Shown piece after piece: positions 9,381-21,800 of a stretch of 64,000 bases of DNA (position 1 is the stretch's first letter; each line of letters opens with the position of its first letter). Origin of the DNA: Oceanospirillaceae bacterium (GTDB lineage Bacteria > Pseudomonadota > Gammaproteobacteria > Pseudomonadales > Balneatricaceae); NCBI GenBank assembly GCA_018647765.1, contig JABGSN010000046.1, positions 24,726 through 88,725 of the forward strand. The letters run 5' to 3'. The position numbers and the translations under genes are program-made. The notes below the pieces were generated by a model. It saw only the letters and a program-made list of their open reading frames with translations. It made no database searches and was not told where the DNA came from.

Positions 9381-10432
9381 GAGAGATTGTTTTCACTAAA
9401 CAAGGCGTCAATAAATTCGTCCGCCGCAAATGGTCGCAAGTCGTCGGCTTGTTCACCGACGCCAATAAAACGAATGGGTAAACCTAATTGTTGCGCCATA
9501 GCAAAGATAACGCCGCCTTTGGCAGTGCCATCGAGTTTGGTTAAGGTAATGCCAGTGACACCAACTGCTTGGCCAAACAAACTGGCCTGGCTTAAGGCAT
9601 TTTGGCCGGTGCCCGCATCTAATACCAGCATTACCTCGTGCGGTGCTTGGGCGTCGAGTTTTTGCATCACCCGCACCACTTTACTTAACTCGTCCATGAG
9701 GTGGGCCTTGTTTTGCAAACGGCCGGCGGTGTCGGCTATCACCACATCGACACCCTTGGCCTGTGCCGATTGCACTGCATCAAAGATAACTGAGGCGCTA
9801 TCGGCTCCCGTGTGTTGAGCCACCACTGGTACATCGTTGCGTAGACCCCATTCTTGCAACTGTTCTACGGCTGCAGCACGGAAGGTATCACCGGCGGCTA
9901 ATAACACCGACTTGCCTTCGCTTTGGAAACGTTTGCTGAGCTTGCCAATGGTGGTGGTTTTACCGGCACCGTTGACACCTACCATTAAGATTACAAAAGG
10001 GCTGTCTTGTTGTGGAATTTCTAACGGCGCTTGGCTGCCCTGTAATAACTCAGCCAGCGCTTGTTTGAGGGCAGCATAGAGTGCCTGCGGGTCTTGTAAG
10101 TCCTTACGGGCCACGCCATCGCTGAGTTTTTTGAGAATGCTAGTGGTGGCATCCATACCCACATCGGCAACCAGTAATTGGGTTTCCAATTCTTCAAATA
10201 GATCATCATCTATTTGTTTGGCTCCTAAAAATAAATCGGCTAAACCATCACCCAAATTGCTTCGCGTACGGCTTAACCCCGTCTTAATGCGTGCAAAAAA
10301 TCCTTGTTTGGGTGTTTCTTCTTGGTTTTTGGTAACCGGTTCGATGGCTGTCACTGGATCAGCATCGACCGATGCAACTTCTGCGCTTTGGGCAGGGCTT
10401 TTGTTTTTGCCAAATAAATTAAACAGGGCCAT
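9377..10432 (-). CDS. ftsY: Signal recognition particle receptor FtsY
   Basis: A 351-residue SRP-type GTPase that receives SRP-ribosome complexes at the inner membrane. The acidic N-terminal A-domain is short (~1-60) compared with E. coli. The NG domain follows, with G1 GVNGAGKTTTIGKL, DTAGR (G3), TKLDGTAKGG (G4) and the family AAGDTFRAAAVEQL. It is the first gene of ftsY-ftsE-ftsX and lies divergent from rsmD across 145 bp. Confidence 0.96.
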   Translation of the reverse strand: MALFNLFGKNKSPAQSAEVASVDADPVTAIEPVTKNQEETPKQGFFARIKTGLSRTRSNLGDGLADLFLGAKQIDDDLFEELETQLLVADVGMDATTSILKKLSDGVARKDLQDPQALYAALKQALAELLQGSQAPLEIPQQDSPFVILMVGVNGAGKTTTIGKLSKRFQSEGKSVLLAAGDTFRAAAVEQLQEWGLRNDVPVVAQHTGADSASVIFDAVQSAQAKGVDVVIADTAGRLQNKAHLMDELSKVVRVMQKLDAQAPHEVMLVLDAGTGQNALSQASLFGQAVGVTGITLTKLDGTAKGGVIFAMAQQLGLPIRFIGVGEQADDLRPFAADEFIDALFSENNLS

Positions 10433-10577
10433 GGTGTCTGGGGTATCTCGGTATAGTCACATAGATGAAGGTAAATTTTAGCATAGCTTTTGCTTGGGTA
10501 TGCTTCTTTTATGGTGCCATTGCCTTAGAATAGGCGTAGCAGCTAATTTACCCACTTTTCTACTTTAGGCACAACGT

Positions 10578-11255
10578 ATGGCCCGCAAACCCAGTTTCAA
10601 ATCCGGCTCTCGCTCAATAGGCTCCAAGTCAGGCAAGGTAGTGCCGATAGGGCAGGCGGGGCGCCAGAGCTTGCGCATTATTGGTGGTGAATGGCGCGGC
10701 CGTAAAATCCCTTTTGCGACCGTGGCAGGCCTGCGTCCTACCCAAGACAGGGTGCGTGAAACCTTATTCAATTGGATCTCTGCGCCAGTGCCAGGCGCTA
10801 GGTGCTTAGACTTATTTGCGGGCACCGGTGCCTTAGGCTTAGAAGCCTTATCGCGTGGTGCTAAGCAGGTTGATTTTGTCGATCTATCGGCTGTGGCCAC
10901 TAATACCCTCAATGACAACTTAAAGCAGCTACCCATGGCCGTAGGTCAGGCAGCCAAAGTGGCACAAATGAGTGGCTTTGATTGGCTGAGAAACTATAAA
11001 GCACAGGCGATCACTGCTGAGCAGGTGAACAGGTACGATTTAGTCTTCCTAGACCCGCCTTTTGCCTTAGCGCTGATGCACGACATGCTTAGCGCCGTGT
11101 TCGACAGTCAATGTTTATCCAGCAAAGCCATGATTTATGTAGAACAACCACAGCCCCTCACAGACTTGGTGTTGCCAGAAGGTTGGACTTTACATCGCAG
11201 CAAAAAAGCCGGTCAAGTGTTTTATGGTTTGCTTAGCCGGGTGAGCCTCAGCTAA
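10578..11255 (+). CDS. rsmD: 16S rRNA (guanine-966-N2) methyltransferase
   Basis: A 225-residue Rossmann-fold methyltransferase that modifies G966 of 16S rRNA during 30S assembly. The SAM-binding motif is [20 protein letters not shown] (~75-94), the catalytic motif is [11 protein letters not shown] (NPPF-type, ~155) and an IYVEQP element follows. It has a basic N-terminal tail of about 35 residues before [11 protein letters not shown], longer than in E. coli. The ftsY/rsmD divergent pair is conserved in gammaproteobacteria. Its stop codon overlaps the astB stop on the other strand. Confidence 0.95.
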   Translation: MARKPSFKSGSRSIGSKSGKVVPIGQAGRQSLRIIGGEWRGRKIPFATVAGLRPTQDRVRETLFNWISAPVPGARCLDLFAGTGALGLEALSRGAKQVDFVDLSAVATNTLNDNLKQLPMAVGQAAKVAQMSGFDWLRNYKAQAITAEQVNRYDLVFLDPPFALALMHDMLSAVFDSQCLSSKAMIYVEQPQPLTDLVLPEGWTLHRSKKAGQVFYGLLSRVSLS

Positions 11256-12619
11256 CGCTGGAAGTCGTAAACGCTGCCTAGGCACAAGATCTGCGTTAGT
11301 TCATCGAGGGCACTGTGGCTTTCGATAAGCAGTTGCGGGTCGGCTAAGTCGGCTTCGTTGAGGGTGTCGCGGTAGTGCTTTTCGGTCCAACCCATGAGGC
11401 GTGGGAACAAGGCGCCATTCATCACGCAGGCCGGGTTAACGGCGGCTTGTTCTTCTGGCTTAAGTACCACTCTTAGGCGCAAACAGGCGGGTCCACCACC
11501 GTTGCTCATACTTTGTTTGAGGTCAAATACCAAGATTTCTTCAATAGCATTGTCGTTGGCAATAAGCTGGTCTAGGTAGGCCGACACATTGGCATTTTCA
11601 CGGCACTCTTGGGGTACCACAATCCCCATTTTACCTTCGCTGAGGTGTGGAAGACTTAATAACTGGCTATTAAATAGGTAGCTTTTTACCGCGTCTTGTA
11701 CGCTGACTTGGTCGGCAGGGACTTCAATGAATTGCATGTCGCCATTACCTATGCTTGACATGGCTTGTTGCAAGTTAGCGTTGACTTCGCTGGTATTGAG
11801 AAAGGCGAGCTCGTGGTAGAAAGACACCTTGCCGTTACCTACTGCAATCACGTCATTGTGGAATACCCCGGCGTCGATGACGTCTGGATTCTGTTGGGCA
11901 AACACCACCTGTTCATCTTTGAGGCCATGTAAACGAGCGACCGCTTGAGAGGCTTCTAAGCTCTGACGTGCTGGGTATTTGCCAGGCTTTGTTGCTGTGT
12001 CATTAAAAGCGTGTTGGCCATAAACGAAAAGCTCTACCCCAGCTTTGCCATAGTCTTGGCAAAAACGCGTGTGGTTAGTGGCACCTTCGTCACCAAAATG
12101 GTCGGAAGAAGGTAGGGCCTGGTGATGGCTAAAACGGTCTTCGTTGGCAAAGGTGGCTTGTAAGATTCGCCCTGTGGTTTCATGTTCGATAGAACGGTGA
12201 AAACGGTTGACTAGGTTTGCCGGCGTAAAGTGTAAGCGGCCATCGCTGCAGTCTGCGCTAGGCGACACCGTGGCGGCGTTGGCCGTCCACATACTGGAAG
12301 CAGAATAACAAGACGCCAATAATGCTGGGTCTTGTTTTGCTGCGCGTTGGATTATTTGGCTGTCGTTGCCTGTAAATCCAAGGCGACGCAAGGTATGTAG
12401 GTCTGGGCGCGATTGTGGCGCTAATACGCCTTGAAACATGCCTAAGTCATGCAGAGATTTCATTTTCTGCAACCCTTGTTGTGCGGCTTGCTTAGGGTTG
12501 GATGGGCGAGCGGAGTTGCTGCTGGACGCCACGTTGCCGTACGACAGGCCGCCGTAGTTGTGAGTGGGGCCAACTAGACCATCAAAGTTAGCTTCGAGCG
12601 CTTGCGTGTGGGTGCTCAT
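11252..12619 (-). CDS. astB: N-succinylarginine dihydrolase
   Basis: A 455-residue enzyme of the guanidine-modifying fold, second step of the arginine succinyltransferase (AST) pathway: N2-succinylarginine gives N2-succinylornithine, CO2 and ammonia. Family landmarks are [15 protein letters not shown] at the start, the [10 protein letters not shown] segment, the histidine-bearing [14 protein letters not shown], and [12 protein letters not shown], which holds the catalytic cysteine. It is the last gene of the minus-strand ast cluster. No astE follows; the next gene is convergent rsmD, overlapping at the stop codons. Confidence 0.96.
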   Translation of the reverse strand: MSTHTQALEANFDGLVGPTHNYGGLSYGNVASSSNSARPSNPKQAAQQGLQKMKSLHDLGMFQGVLAPQSRPDLHTLRRLGFTGNDSQIIQRAAKQDPALLASCYSASSMWTANAATVSPSADCSDGRLHFTPANLVNRFHRSIEHETTGRILQATFANEDRFSHHQALPSSDHFGDEGATNHTRFCQDYGKAGVELFVYGQHAFNDTATKPGKYPARQSLEASQAVARLHGLKDEQVVFAQQNPDVIDAGVFHNDVIAVGNGKVSFYHELAFLNTSEVNANLQQAMSSIGNGDMQFIEVPADQVSVQDAVKSYLFNSQLLSLPHLSEGKMGIVVPQECRENANVSAYLDQLIANDNAIEEILVFDLKQSMSNGGGPACLRLRVVLKPEEQAAVNPACVMNGALFPRLMGWTEKHYRDTLNEADLADPQLLIESHSALDELTQILCLGSVYDFQR

Positions 12620-12630
12620 GGGTCTACTCC

Positions 12631-14103
<1,473 letters not shown>

Positions 14104-14110
14104 TTATATT

Positions 14111-15145
14111 TTAGAGGCGTGGGCCAAATAATGGCACTGCTCGCAGAGGGTCGCCGGTTTGGAGTTGTAAGGCGTTAGCTAATTCTGTGCTGATGTGCAA
14201 CGGGCCAGATTCGGGGGCGTTGATATACACCATAGTGCAGCGATAATCCGTAAGGCTGGTATTGCTTACGAGGTAAGGCGTATTGCCTGCGGTAACATTA
14301 TCGTCTAGGGTGGTTGTGTAGCGCTTGCTGTCGCGCACGGCACGAATGTCTTGTACTTGTGTTTCTAAGGTTGGGCCTCCATCGAAGATGTCCACATAAC
14401 CTTGGTAGCGAAAACCTTCGTCCTCAAGCATTTTGCGTGCTGGGCGAGTATTCTCGTGCACTTCGCCGATCACCACTCGGGCCTCTTCGGGCAATAAATT
14501 GATGTACAGCGGGTGGCGCGGCATGAGTTCTGCAATAAATTCTTTTTTGCCTAGCCCGGTCAGTCGGTCTGCATCGGCAAATGGCATATCGAAAAAGTGA
14601 CCGCCTAAGCCGTCCCAAAATGGGGATTGGCCATCGGCATCGGAAACGCCCCGCATTTCGGCGATAATCTTGCTTTCAAAGCGCTCAGGAAATTGTGCCA
14701 AAAATAGAAATCGGCTTTTGGATAACAAACTGCCGTTTTTGCTGTGGCGATACTCAGGGTCCAAAAACAAAGTGCACACTTCTGCGCACGCAGTTTGATC
14801 GTTGCTCAAGTACAAGGTCGGGAAACTGTTGTGTACTTCAAGTTCACGACTAGAGTGGACTAAGGTGCCAATACGGTAACTATACCAAGGGCTGCTAAGG
14901 CCAATGGTAGACTCGATGCCACAAATTCCAGCGATCTTGCCCGTGGCGGTGTCTTGCATCACAAACACATAGCTTTGTTCGTAATTGAGGTCAACTGGGC
15001 CCTCAAAAGCGGCTAATGAAGCTGCTATTTTACTGACAATGCGTTCTGGATCGGCAGGCAATGAGGTAAAACCAACACCGGCTTTGTGAGCCAAATCAAG
15101 CAGGGCGTCGGCATCGGTCGCCGCGAGGGGACGAATGATCATCAT
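14111..15145 (-). CDS. aruG: Arginine N-succinyltransferase, AruG/AstA-type subunit
   Basis: A 344-residue acyltransferase of the AstA family, which transfers succinyl from succinyl-CoA to the alpha-amino group of arginine (or ornithine). Family elements are MIIRPLAATDADALLDLA at the N-terminus, FLDPEYRHSKNGSLLSKSRFLFLAQFPERF in the middle, and EDEGFRYQGYVDIFDGGPTLE toward the end. A similar protein is encoded immediately upstream, matching the Pseudomonas aruF-aruG pair. I give the aruG name from gene order and AstA-like length. Two ATGs are adjacent (15145 and 15142). The ribosome-binding site TGGAGG may be partly held in an RNA stem (see 15153-15237). Confidence 0.88.
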   Translation of the reverse strand: MMIIRPLAATDADALLDLAHKAGVGFTSLPADPERIVSKIAASLAAFEGPVDLNYEQSYVFVMQDTATGKIAGICGIESTIGLSSPWYSYRIGTLVHSSRELEVHNSFPTLYLSNDQTACAEVCTLFLDPEYRHSKNGSLLSKSRFLFLAQFPERFESKIIAEMRGVSDADGQSPFWDGLGGHFFDMPFADADRLTGLGKKEFIAELMPRHPLYINLLPEEARVVIGEVHENTRPARKMLEDEGFRYQGYVDIFDGGPTLETQVQDIRAVRDSKRYTTTLDDNVTAGNTPYLVSNTSLTDYRCTMVYINAPESGPLHISTELANALQLQTGDPLRAVPLFGPRL

Positions 15146-15152
15146 GGGAGCC

Positions 15153-15237
15153 TCCAGAAGGTAGTTGAGGGTAATATTTGATGCTGCAAATAGTACCTGT
15201 GTTGCGCTAACAACACTTTTGTCTAAACGCTTCTGGA
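15153..15237 (-). promoter_or_regulatory. Nested inverted repeats in the aruF-aruG spacer covering the aruG ribosome-binding site
   Basis: TCCAGAAG at 15153-15160 and CTTCTGGA at 15230-15237 are exact 8-bp reverse complements. Inside lies a second hairpin, GTGTTG at 15199-15204 with CAACAC at 15211-15216. On the transcript the outer stem ends in UGGA of the aruG Shine-Dalgarno, so pairing would hide part of it. This 124-nt spacer is the only sizeable gap in an otherwise tight operon. The function is my inference; no T-run follows, so it is not a simple terminator. Confidence 0.35.
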
Positions 15238-15269
15238 TTTATTACTAGAGACTTTTATCGATCGTTAGA

Positions 15270-16277
15270 TCACAGCGGGCAATAGGTGACTGTGTTGCCA
15301 TTAGCCACTTGCAACCCCTCTAGCTGAGCCTCACTCAAAATTAGAGCGGCGCCTTGTTTACGAGCGATAATACAGCGAAAGTCGAGGCAGCTATTATTAC
15401 TCACCAGCACGCGTTTGCCGTGTTCAACTGAGTCGCCGACTGCTACTGTGATCTGCTCTGCGTGGCGAATTGCGCGGATGTGGCGCGTGCGCACTTCTAA
15501 GATAGGGCCCGCATCAAAAATGTCGACATGACCTTCAAAGTGTAGGCCTTCGTGTTCAAGGATATTGACGATATCCTCGACGCCGTCATGATGTTGACTA
15601 ATCACGCTTTGGGCGGCGTCGCTGAGCAAGGGTACGTAGAGCGGATAGCGGGGCATCAAATTAGCAATAAAACGTTTATTGCTAGAGCCTGTAAGCAGGT
15701 CCGCCTCGGCAAAATCCATGCTAAAAAAATGACGCCCAACCGACTCCCAAAATGGTGAAACCCCTTGATCATCAATAACGCCTTTGATCTCGGCAATGGT
15801 GGTGGCGGCGAAGCGCTCTGGAAAGCAGGCCATAAACAATAGGCGAGACTTAGACAGCAGTTGATCGTAGTAATTGCAGCGGTAGTCGGGTTCTAAGTAA
15901 AATGAACTGAGGCGTGAAGCGCCGGTGTAATCATGCCCCATATGCAAGGCGGGAATACGATTATTAATGTTTAAATCGCTAGATGCATGCACCACTTGAT
16001 CAAGCCGGTAACTGTAGAAAGGCTCACTTAACCCAACCGCGGCATCTACAGTACAGGTGCCTACCAAACATGTGGTTTGGGTATCTTCCATCACAAAGGT
16101 GTAGCCTTCTTCGCCCGCTTGGTCTATGTTTGCGGCAAACGACAACTCACTGTGACTTATCTTTTGCGCCAGACGTTGTGGGTGATTAGGCAGGTTTGTA
16201 TGGCCCACACCGGTGGCCGCTGCAAAATCTACAAAAGCGTTACAGTCCTCACTTTTTATAGGCCGTACGATTAACAT
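15270..16277 (-). CDS. aruF: Arginine/ornithine succinyltransferase, AruF-type subunit
   Basis: A 335-residue second AstA-family protein beginning MLIVRPIKSEDCNAFVDFAA. It keeps the family blocks FYLEPDYRCNYYDQLLSKSRLLFMACFPERF and LHFEGHVDIFDAGPILEVRTRHIRA, but differs from its neighbour throughout. In Pseudomonas, AruF and AruG together form the arginine/ornithine succinyltransferase, and this pair fits that model. I use the ATG at 16277, 3 nt after the stop of the M20 gene; the frame is open further upstream but only inside that gene. It is co-transcribed with the rest of the cluster. Confidence 0.85.
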   Translation of the reverse strand: MLIVRPIKSEDCNAFVDFAAATGVGHTNLPNHPQRLAQKISHSELSFAANIDQAGEEGYTFVMEDTQTTCLVGTCTVDAAVGLSEPFYSYRLDQVVHASSDLNINNRIPALHMGHDYTGASRLSSFYLEPDYRCNYYDQLLSKSRLLFMACFPERFAATTIAEIKGVIDDQGVSPFWESVGRHFFSMDFAEADLLTGSSNKRFIANLMPRYPLYVPLLSDAAQSVISQHHDGVEDIVNILEHEGLHFEGHVDIFDAGPILEVRTRHIRAIRHAEQITVAVGDSVEHGKRVLVSNNSCLDFRCIIARKQGAALILSEAQLEGLQVANGNTVTYCPL

Positions 16278-17554
16278 TTGAGACGCTCCATAGAAGTTCT
16301 GTGCATACCATCGCGCTGTAACCAAGCGAGGTCATCGGCTTGGGCTAAACGCAATAAAATGAGTGCGCTTAGTTGTGCGCGAGTGGTGAGACTAGACAGG
16401 TGCATGTATTCGTCTGTACTGTGTATTTTGCCACCCTGAACACCTAAGGTGTCAATATTGGGTAGGCCTGCGGCGGCTAGGTTATTACCATCACAACAAC
16501 CACCGGTGGGTAAAAACTGTAAACTTAAGCCCAGACTTTTGCCACAAGATTGCACCAATTCACAAAGTTGCTGGTTGGCAGGGCTGAGTTGTTTTGGCTG
16601 ACGTCCAAAACCACCGTGTAGCTCAATCGTAAGGCCATCCCGGCTATTGATATCGGCCAAAATGGTGCTAATTTGAGCCTCACACCAAGCCTGCTGATCG
16701 CTGCTTTCAATACGAATGTTAAACCGCATGGTGCAGGTGTCGGGCACAATGTTCACCGCCCCGCCACCCTGTACAAACCCCGGGTTAATGGTGACGCCTT
16801 GTTGCTGGTCATTAAGGTCGTCTAGGGCGCGGGTGAAATCGGCCATCGCTCGAATAGCGTTGCGGCCTAAATGATGCTCGCGACCTGCATGGGCGGCTTT
16901 GCCCCGGGTAACGACGGCAAAGTTGCCACTGCCTTTGCGGGCTCCAGCTAAATTACCGTCGGCAAACGAAGGTTCGTAAATCAAGCCAAGGTGGTGACGT
17001 TTGGCAATTTCTGGGAATAGTTTAGAAGAGCTGGGCGAGCCAATTTCTTCATCGGGATTAAATAAAATTTCCCAGCCGAGTTGTGCGTGCAAAGGGCTAC
17101 ATTCAAACGCTTCTAGGGCCTTAAACATCACCACAATACCGCCTTTTAGGTCGGCTACGCCTGGACCATTGATAACGTCGTCTGCAAGATAAGTGATTTT
17201 TTGGAACGGGTGATCAATAGGAAAAACCGTGTCCATGTGGGCGCACAAAAACACTTGGGTAGGGGCATCGGGGCGCTTAAATAAACGCAGAGCTCGGCCT
17301 AAGGGCTTTTGATTGAGCTGGCCTGAGTCGTCCACCAACTCTTGAGGCGGCATGTCGATAAATTCCATCTCACAATCTAGCTTTTTACTCCATTGCGCTA
17401 AGGTATCGGCCACTTTGTTAACGCCGGCAACGTTGTAGCTACCGGAGTTAATTTCGGCCAAAGTCCATAGGTCTTGCTGCATGACTTGCTGTTGTGTAGC
17501 AATCCACTCTAGGGTTTTCGCTTCCAATGGGTTGTTTGCCGTCAGGTCTGTCAT
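16271..17554 (-). CDS. M20-family metallohydrolase (CPG2/ArgE-like), candidate succinylglutamate desuccinylase
   Basis: A 427-residue zinc amidohydrolase of the M20 family (carboxypeptidase G2, ArgE and DapE relatives). Metal and catalytic residues are visible: His106 and Asp108 in CAHMDTV, Asp135 in GPGVADLKGG, the Glu pair 169-170 in NPDEEIG, a downstream Glu in IYEPSF, and the C-terminal His in GGKIHSTDEYMHL. The dimerisation domain lies around 200-320 (GKAAHAGREHHLGRNAIRAMA). There is no signal peptide, so it is cytoplasmic. It lies between astC (8 nt upstream) and aruF (3 nt downstream), deep inside the ast operon, while no M14-type astE is present. My inference is that it cleaves N-succinylglutamate; acyl-ornithine or an N-acyl amino acid are alternatives. 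Confidence 0.8.
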   Translation of the reverse strand: MTDLTANNPLEAKTLEWIATQQQVMQQDLWTLAEINSGSYNVAGVNKVADTLAQWSKKLDCEMEFIDMPPQELVDDSGQLNQKPLGRALRLFKRPDAPTQVFLCAHMDTVFPIDHPFQKITYLADDVINGPGVADLKGGIVVMFKALEAFECSPLHAQLGWEILFNPDEEIGSPSSSKLFPEIAKRHHLGLIYEPSFADGNLAGARKGSGNFAVVTRGKAAHAGREHHLGRNAIRAMADFTRALDDLNDQQQGVTINPGFVQGGGAVNIVPDTCTMRFNIRIESSDQQAWCEAQISTILADINSRDGLTIELHGGFGRQPKQLSPANQQLCELVQSCGKSLGLSLQFLPTGGCCDGNNLAAAGLPNIDTLGVQGGKIHSTDEYMHLSSLTTRAQLSALILLRLAQADDLAWLQRDGMHRTSMERLKC

Positions 17555-17562
17555 GCGGTGCC

Positions 17563-18789
<1,227 letters not shown>

Positions 18790-18826
18790 TTAATCTGTGG
18801 GTTAAGATGTTAGTTAATGGTGTCGC

Positions 18827-21800
18827 TTAGTTGGCTTTTAGCTTGGCGATTTCACGCACCGCTACGGACAACATGGCTAAATTAATGTTGCTGTTGGTTT
18901 GTAATTCGCTAAACAAATTTAAGCAGCGTTCGATTTCGTCTTGATGGTGTTGCTCCCAAGCTTGGTTTTGATCACTAGACATTACGGCCTGGGTCAATTG
19001 GGCAAGGCTGGCCTCAAACTCCTGTTTGAGGCTGGTGCGGGCTTTACGTTGCCACGGGTCTTGGCTGGGTAAATTGGCAATCGCTTGGTTGATCCAATCG
19101 CCCTGAAAACGTTCGTATAAACCATACCAAGTTTGGGCAGCGGCAGGCACTTGGCTGGCGCACTCGCGCGCCACTTGAGCCACGTCTAAGCCGTGGTACA
19201 AGAATTCGAGTTGGCTTAAGCGTTGGCTGATACCAGTATCTACACCACTTTGACTCAGCTTTTGAGCTTGGGTTTGGATACGTTGCGCCGCAGTTGGAGG
19301 CAATAAATCGGCCAATTGAGAGGTATAGTCTTGCATGGGCTGCTGGTATTGGTCAACCATGGCTTGGATAGATTCACCGGCGTGCCGGCTAAGCAACCAC
19401 AGGGTTAAATCTTCTAACAAGGTTTGGATGTGTTTGTGTAATGCCATCGAGCTCGAGTAATCTAGCATTAACGTGACGCGATCCAACTCCTGCCACAGAC
19501 TGTTGGCATCCACAATATCGCACGCGGCGGTATAGGTACGGGCCATATCGCCTGCTTCTGCGCCCATTTCTTCCTGCAAATAGTTGCAGAAAGTTGAGCC
19601 CATACGGTTACCCATTTGGTTGGTGACATGGGTGGCGATAATCTCGCTGCGTAGCGGGTGCGAACCCATGGCGGCGGCGTATTTTTTGCTCAATACCTTA
19701 GGGAAGTAGTGTTCTAGGTTGCTGGCTAGGTAGGCATCGTTACCAATGTCCGCAGCCATCAACTCATCAAACAAACGCATTTTACTGTAAGCCAACAGTA
19801 CGGCAATTTCTGGCCGAGTTAACCCCTGCTGCAGGCGCGCCCGTTCGTCCATATTGGCATCGTCCGGCAAACCTTCCAGTGCGCGGTTAAGGCGGCCTTG
19901 TTTTTCTAAGCTGTGAATTAGCCGTTTGTGATCGCTCAAATGGATACTAGCCTGACTTTGGGCAATGCTAAGTACTAAGCTTTGGTGGTAATTGTGGCTC
20001 AGCACCAAATCACCTACTTCGTCAGTCATGCTGGCAAGCAAAGTGTTTCGTTGTTTCACGGTCATGTCGCCAGCATCGACGAGTTGGCTGAGCAGGATCT
20101 TAATGTTAACTTCGTGGTCTGAGCTATCAACACCAGCGGAGTTGTCGATGGCATCGGTATTTATGTAACCCCCGGATTGGGCAAATTCAATACGGCCATG
20201 TTGAGAGAAACCAAGGTTGCCACCTTCGCCGATCACTTTAGCGCCGAGCTCATTACCGTTAACCCGTAGGTTGTCGTTGGCAGGGTCGCCTATGTCACTG
20301 TGGTTTTCGCTGCTGGCTTTTACATAGGTGCCAATGCCGCCGTTCCAAAATAAATCCACAGGCATCTTTAACAAGGCGTGGATTAATTCGTTGGGTGTCA
20401 TTTTTTTAGCATCGGTGCCCAACATGGTTTGTATTTGTGGGCTTAGGGCAATCGCTTTGGCCGATCGTTCAAAAATGCCACCACCTTTGGAAATAAGCTG
20501 CTGTTCATAATCGCTCCAGCTGGAGCGAGGTAAGTTAAACAAGCGTTGGCGCTCAACAAAAGAGTTGGCTGCATTTGGCGTAGGGTCAATAAAAATGTGC
20601 AGGTGGTTAAAGGCCGCTTGTAAACAAATGTGCTCCGACAAGAGCATACCGTTACCAAACACATCGCCGGCCATGTCGCCAACACCTACGGCGGTAAAAT
20701 CTTGAGTTTGGCAATCGCGGCCTTGCTCTGCAAACAAGCGTTTAACAGACTCCCACGCACCACGGGCGGTAATGCCCATCTTTTTGTGGTCGTAACCGTT
20801 AGCGCCACCCGAGGCAAAGGCATCGCCCAACCAAAAGTTGTTGTTGTCGGAAATTGAGTTGGCTAAATCAGAGAAGGTCGCCGTGCCTTTGTCTGCGGCC
20901 ACCACTAAATAAGGGTCATCATCGTCGTAGCGCACCACTTGTTTAGGCGCCACCACTTGTTTGTCGACCATATTGTCGGTGACATCAAGTAAGGCTTGGA
21001 TAAAGGTGGAATAGCTACGAATTACCTCGGCCATTAGCTCTTCGCGGTCTTGGGTTATGGGTAATTGTTTACACACAAAGCCACCTTTGGCTCCAAGTGG
21101 AACAATGACCGCATTTTTCACCATTTGCGCCTTCACCAGGCCTAATACCTCGGTGCGGTAGTCTTCCTTGCGGTCAGACCAGCGTAAGCCACCACGGGCC
21201 ACTTTGCCACCCCGTAAGTGCACGCCTTCGACCCAGGTGGAGTAGACGAATATTTCGTACTTAGGCAGCGGTAGTGGCACGCCTGGTATGTGGCTTGGAT
21301 CTAGCTTCAACGATAGGTATTGGTGGGCCTGTCCGTCACTGTCGGTCTGGTAGTAGTTGGTGCGCAGCATCGCCATGATGCAGGCCAAGAAATACTTAAC
21401 AATGCGGTCTTCGTCTAAATTGCTCACCTGCTCTAACGCCAAGCCAATGTCTTCTTGTAACTGAGTGATCTGGCTAGCGTCGGCTTGCGCTTTCGGGTTA
21501 AATCGGGCTTCAAATAAGCGCACTAAGGTATGCGTGATGTTGGCGTTACGCATCAACGTTGATTGCATGTAGGTTTGGCTAAATGGGACCTGAATTTGAT
21601 GTAAATAGCTGCTAATCGCGCGTACTAAAATGATTTGTTGCCAGGTTAAGTTGGCTGCCAATACTAAACTGTTAAATCGATCGTTAGCCACTCGACCGCT
21701 GTAAATTTGACTAAACGCGTCTTGGAAGCGTTCTTTGACATTGGCTCCATCGAGGTTAACTTGAGCATCGATTTGGATCACAAAGTCGATGATCCAATGG

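Noticed and set aside
18819..18842. A perfect TGTCGC next to the gdhB stop, near the astC start.
   Set aside because: The N8-AA part and a second half-site are missing, and it overlaps the gdhB coding end.
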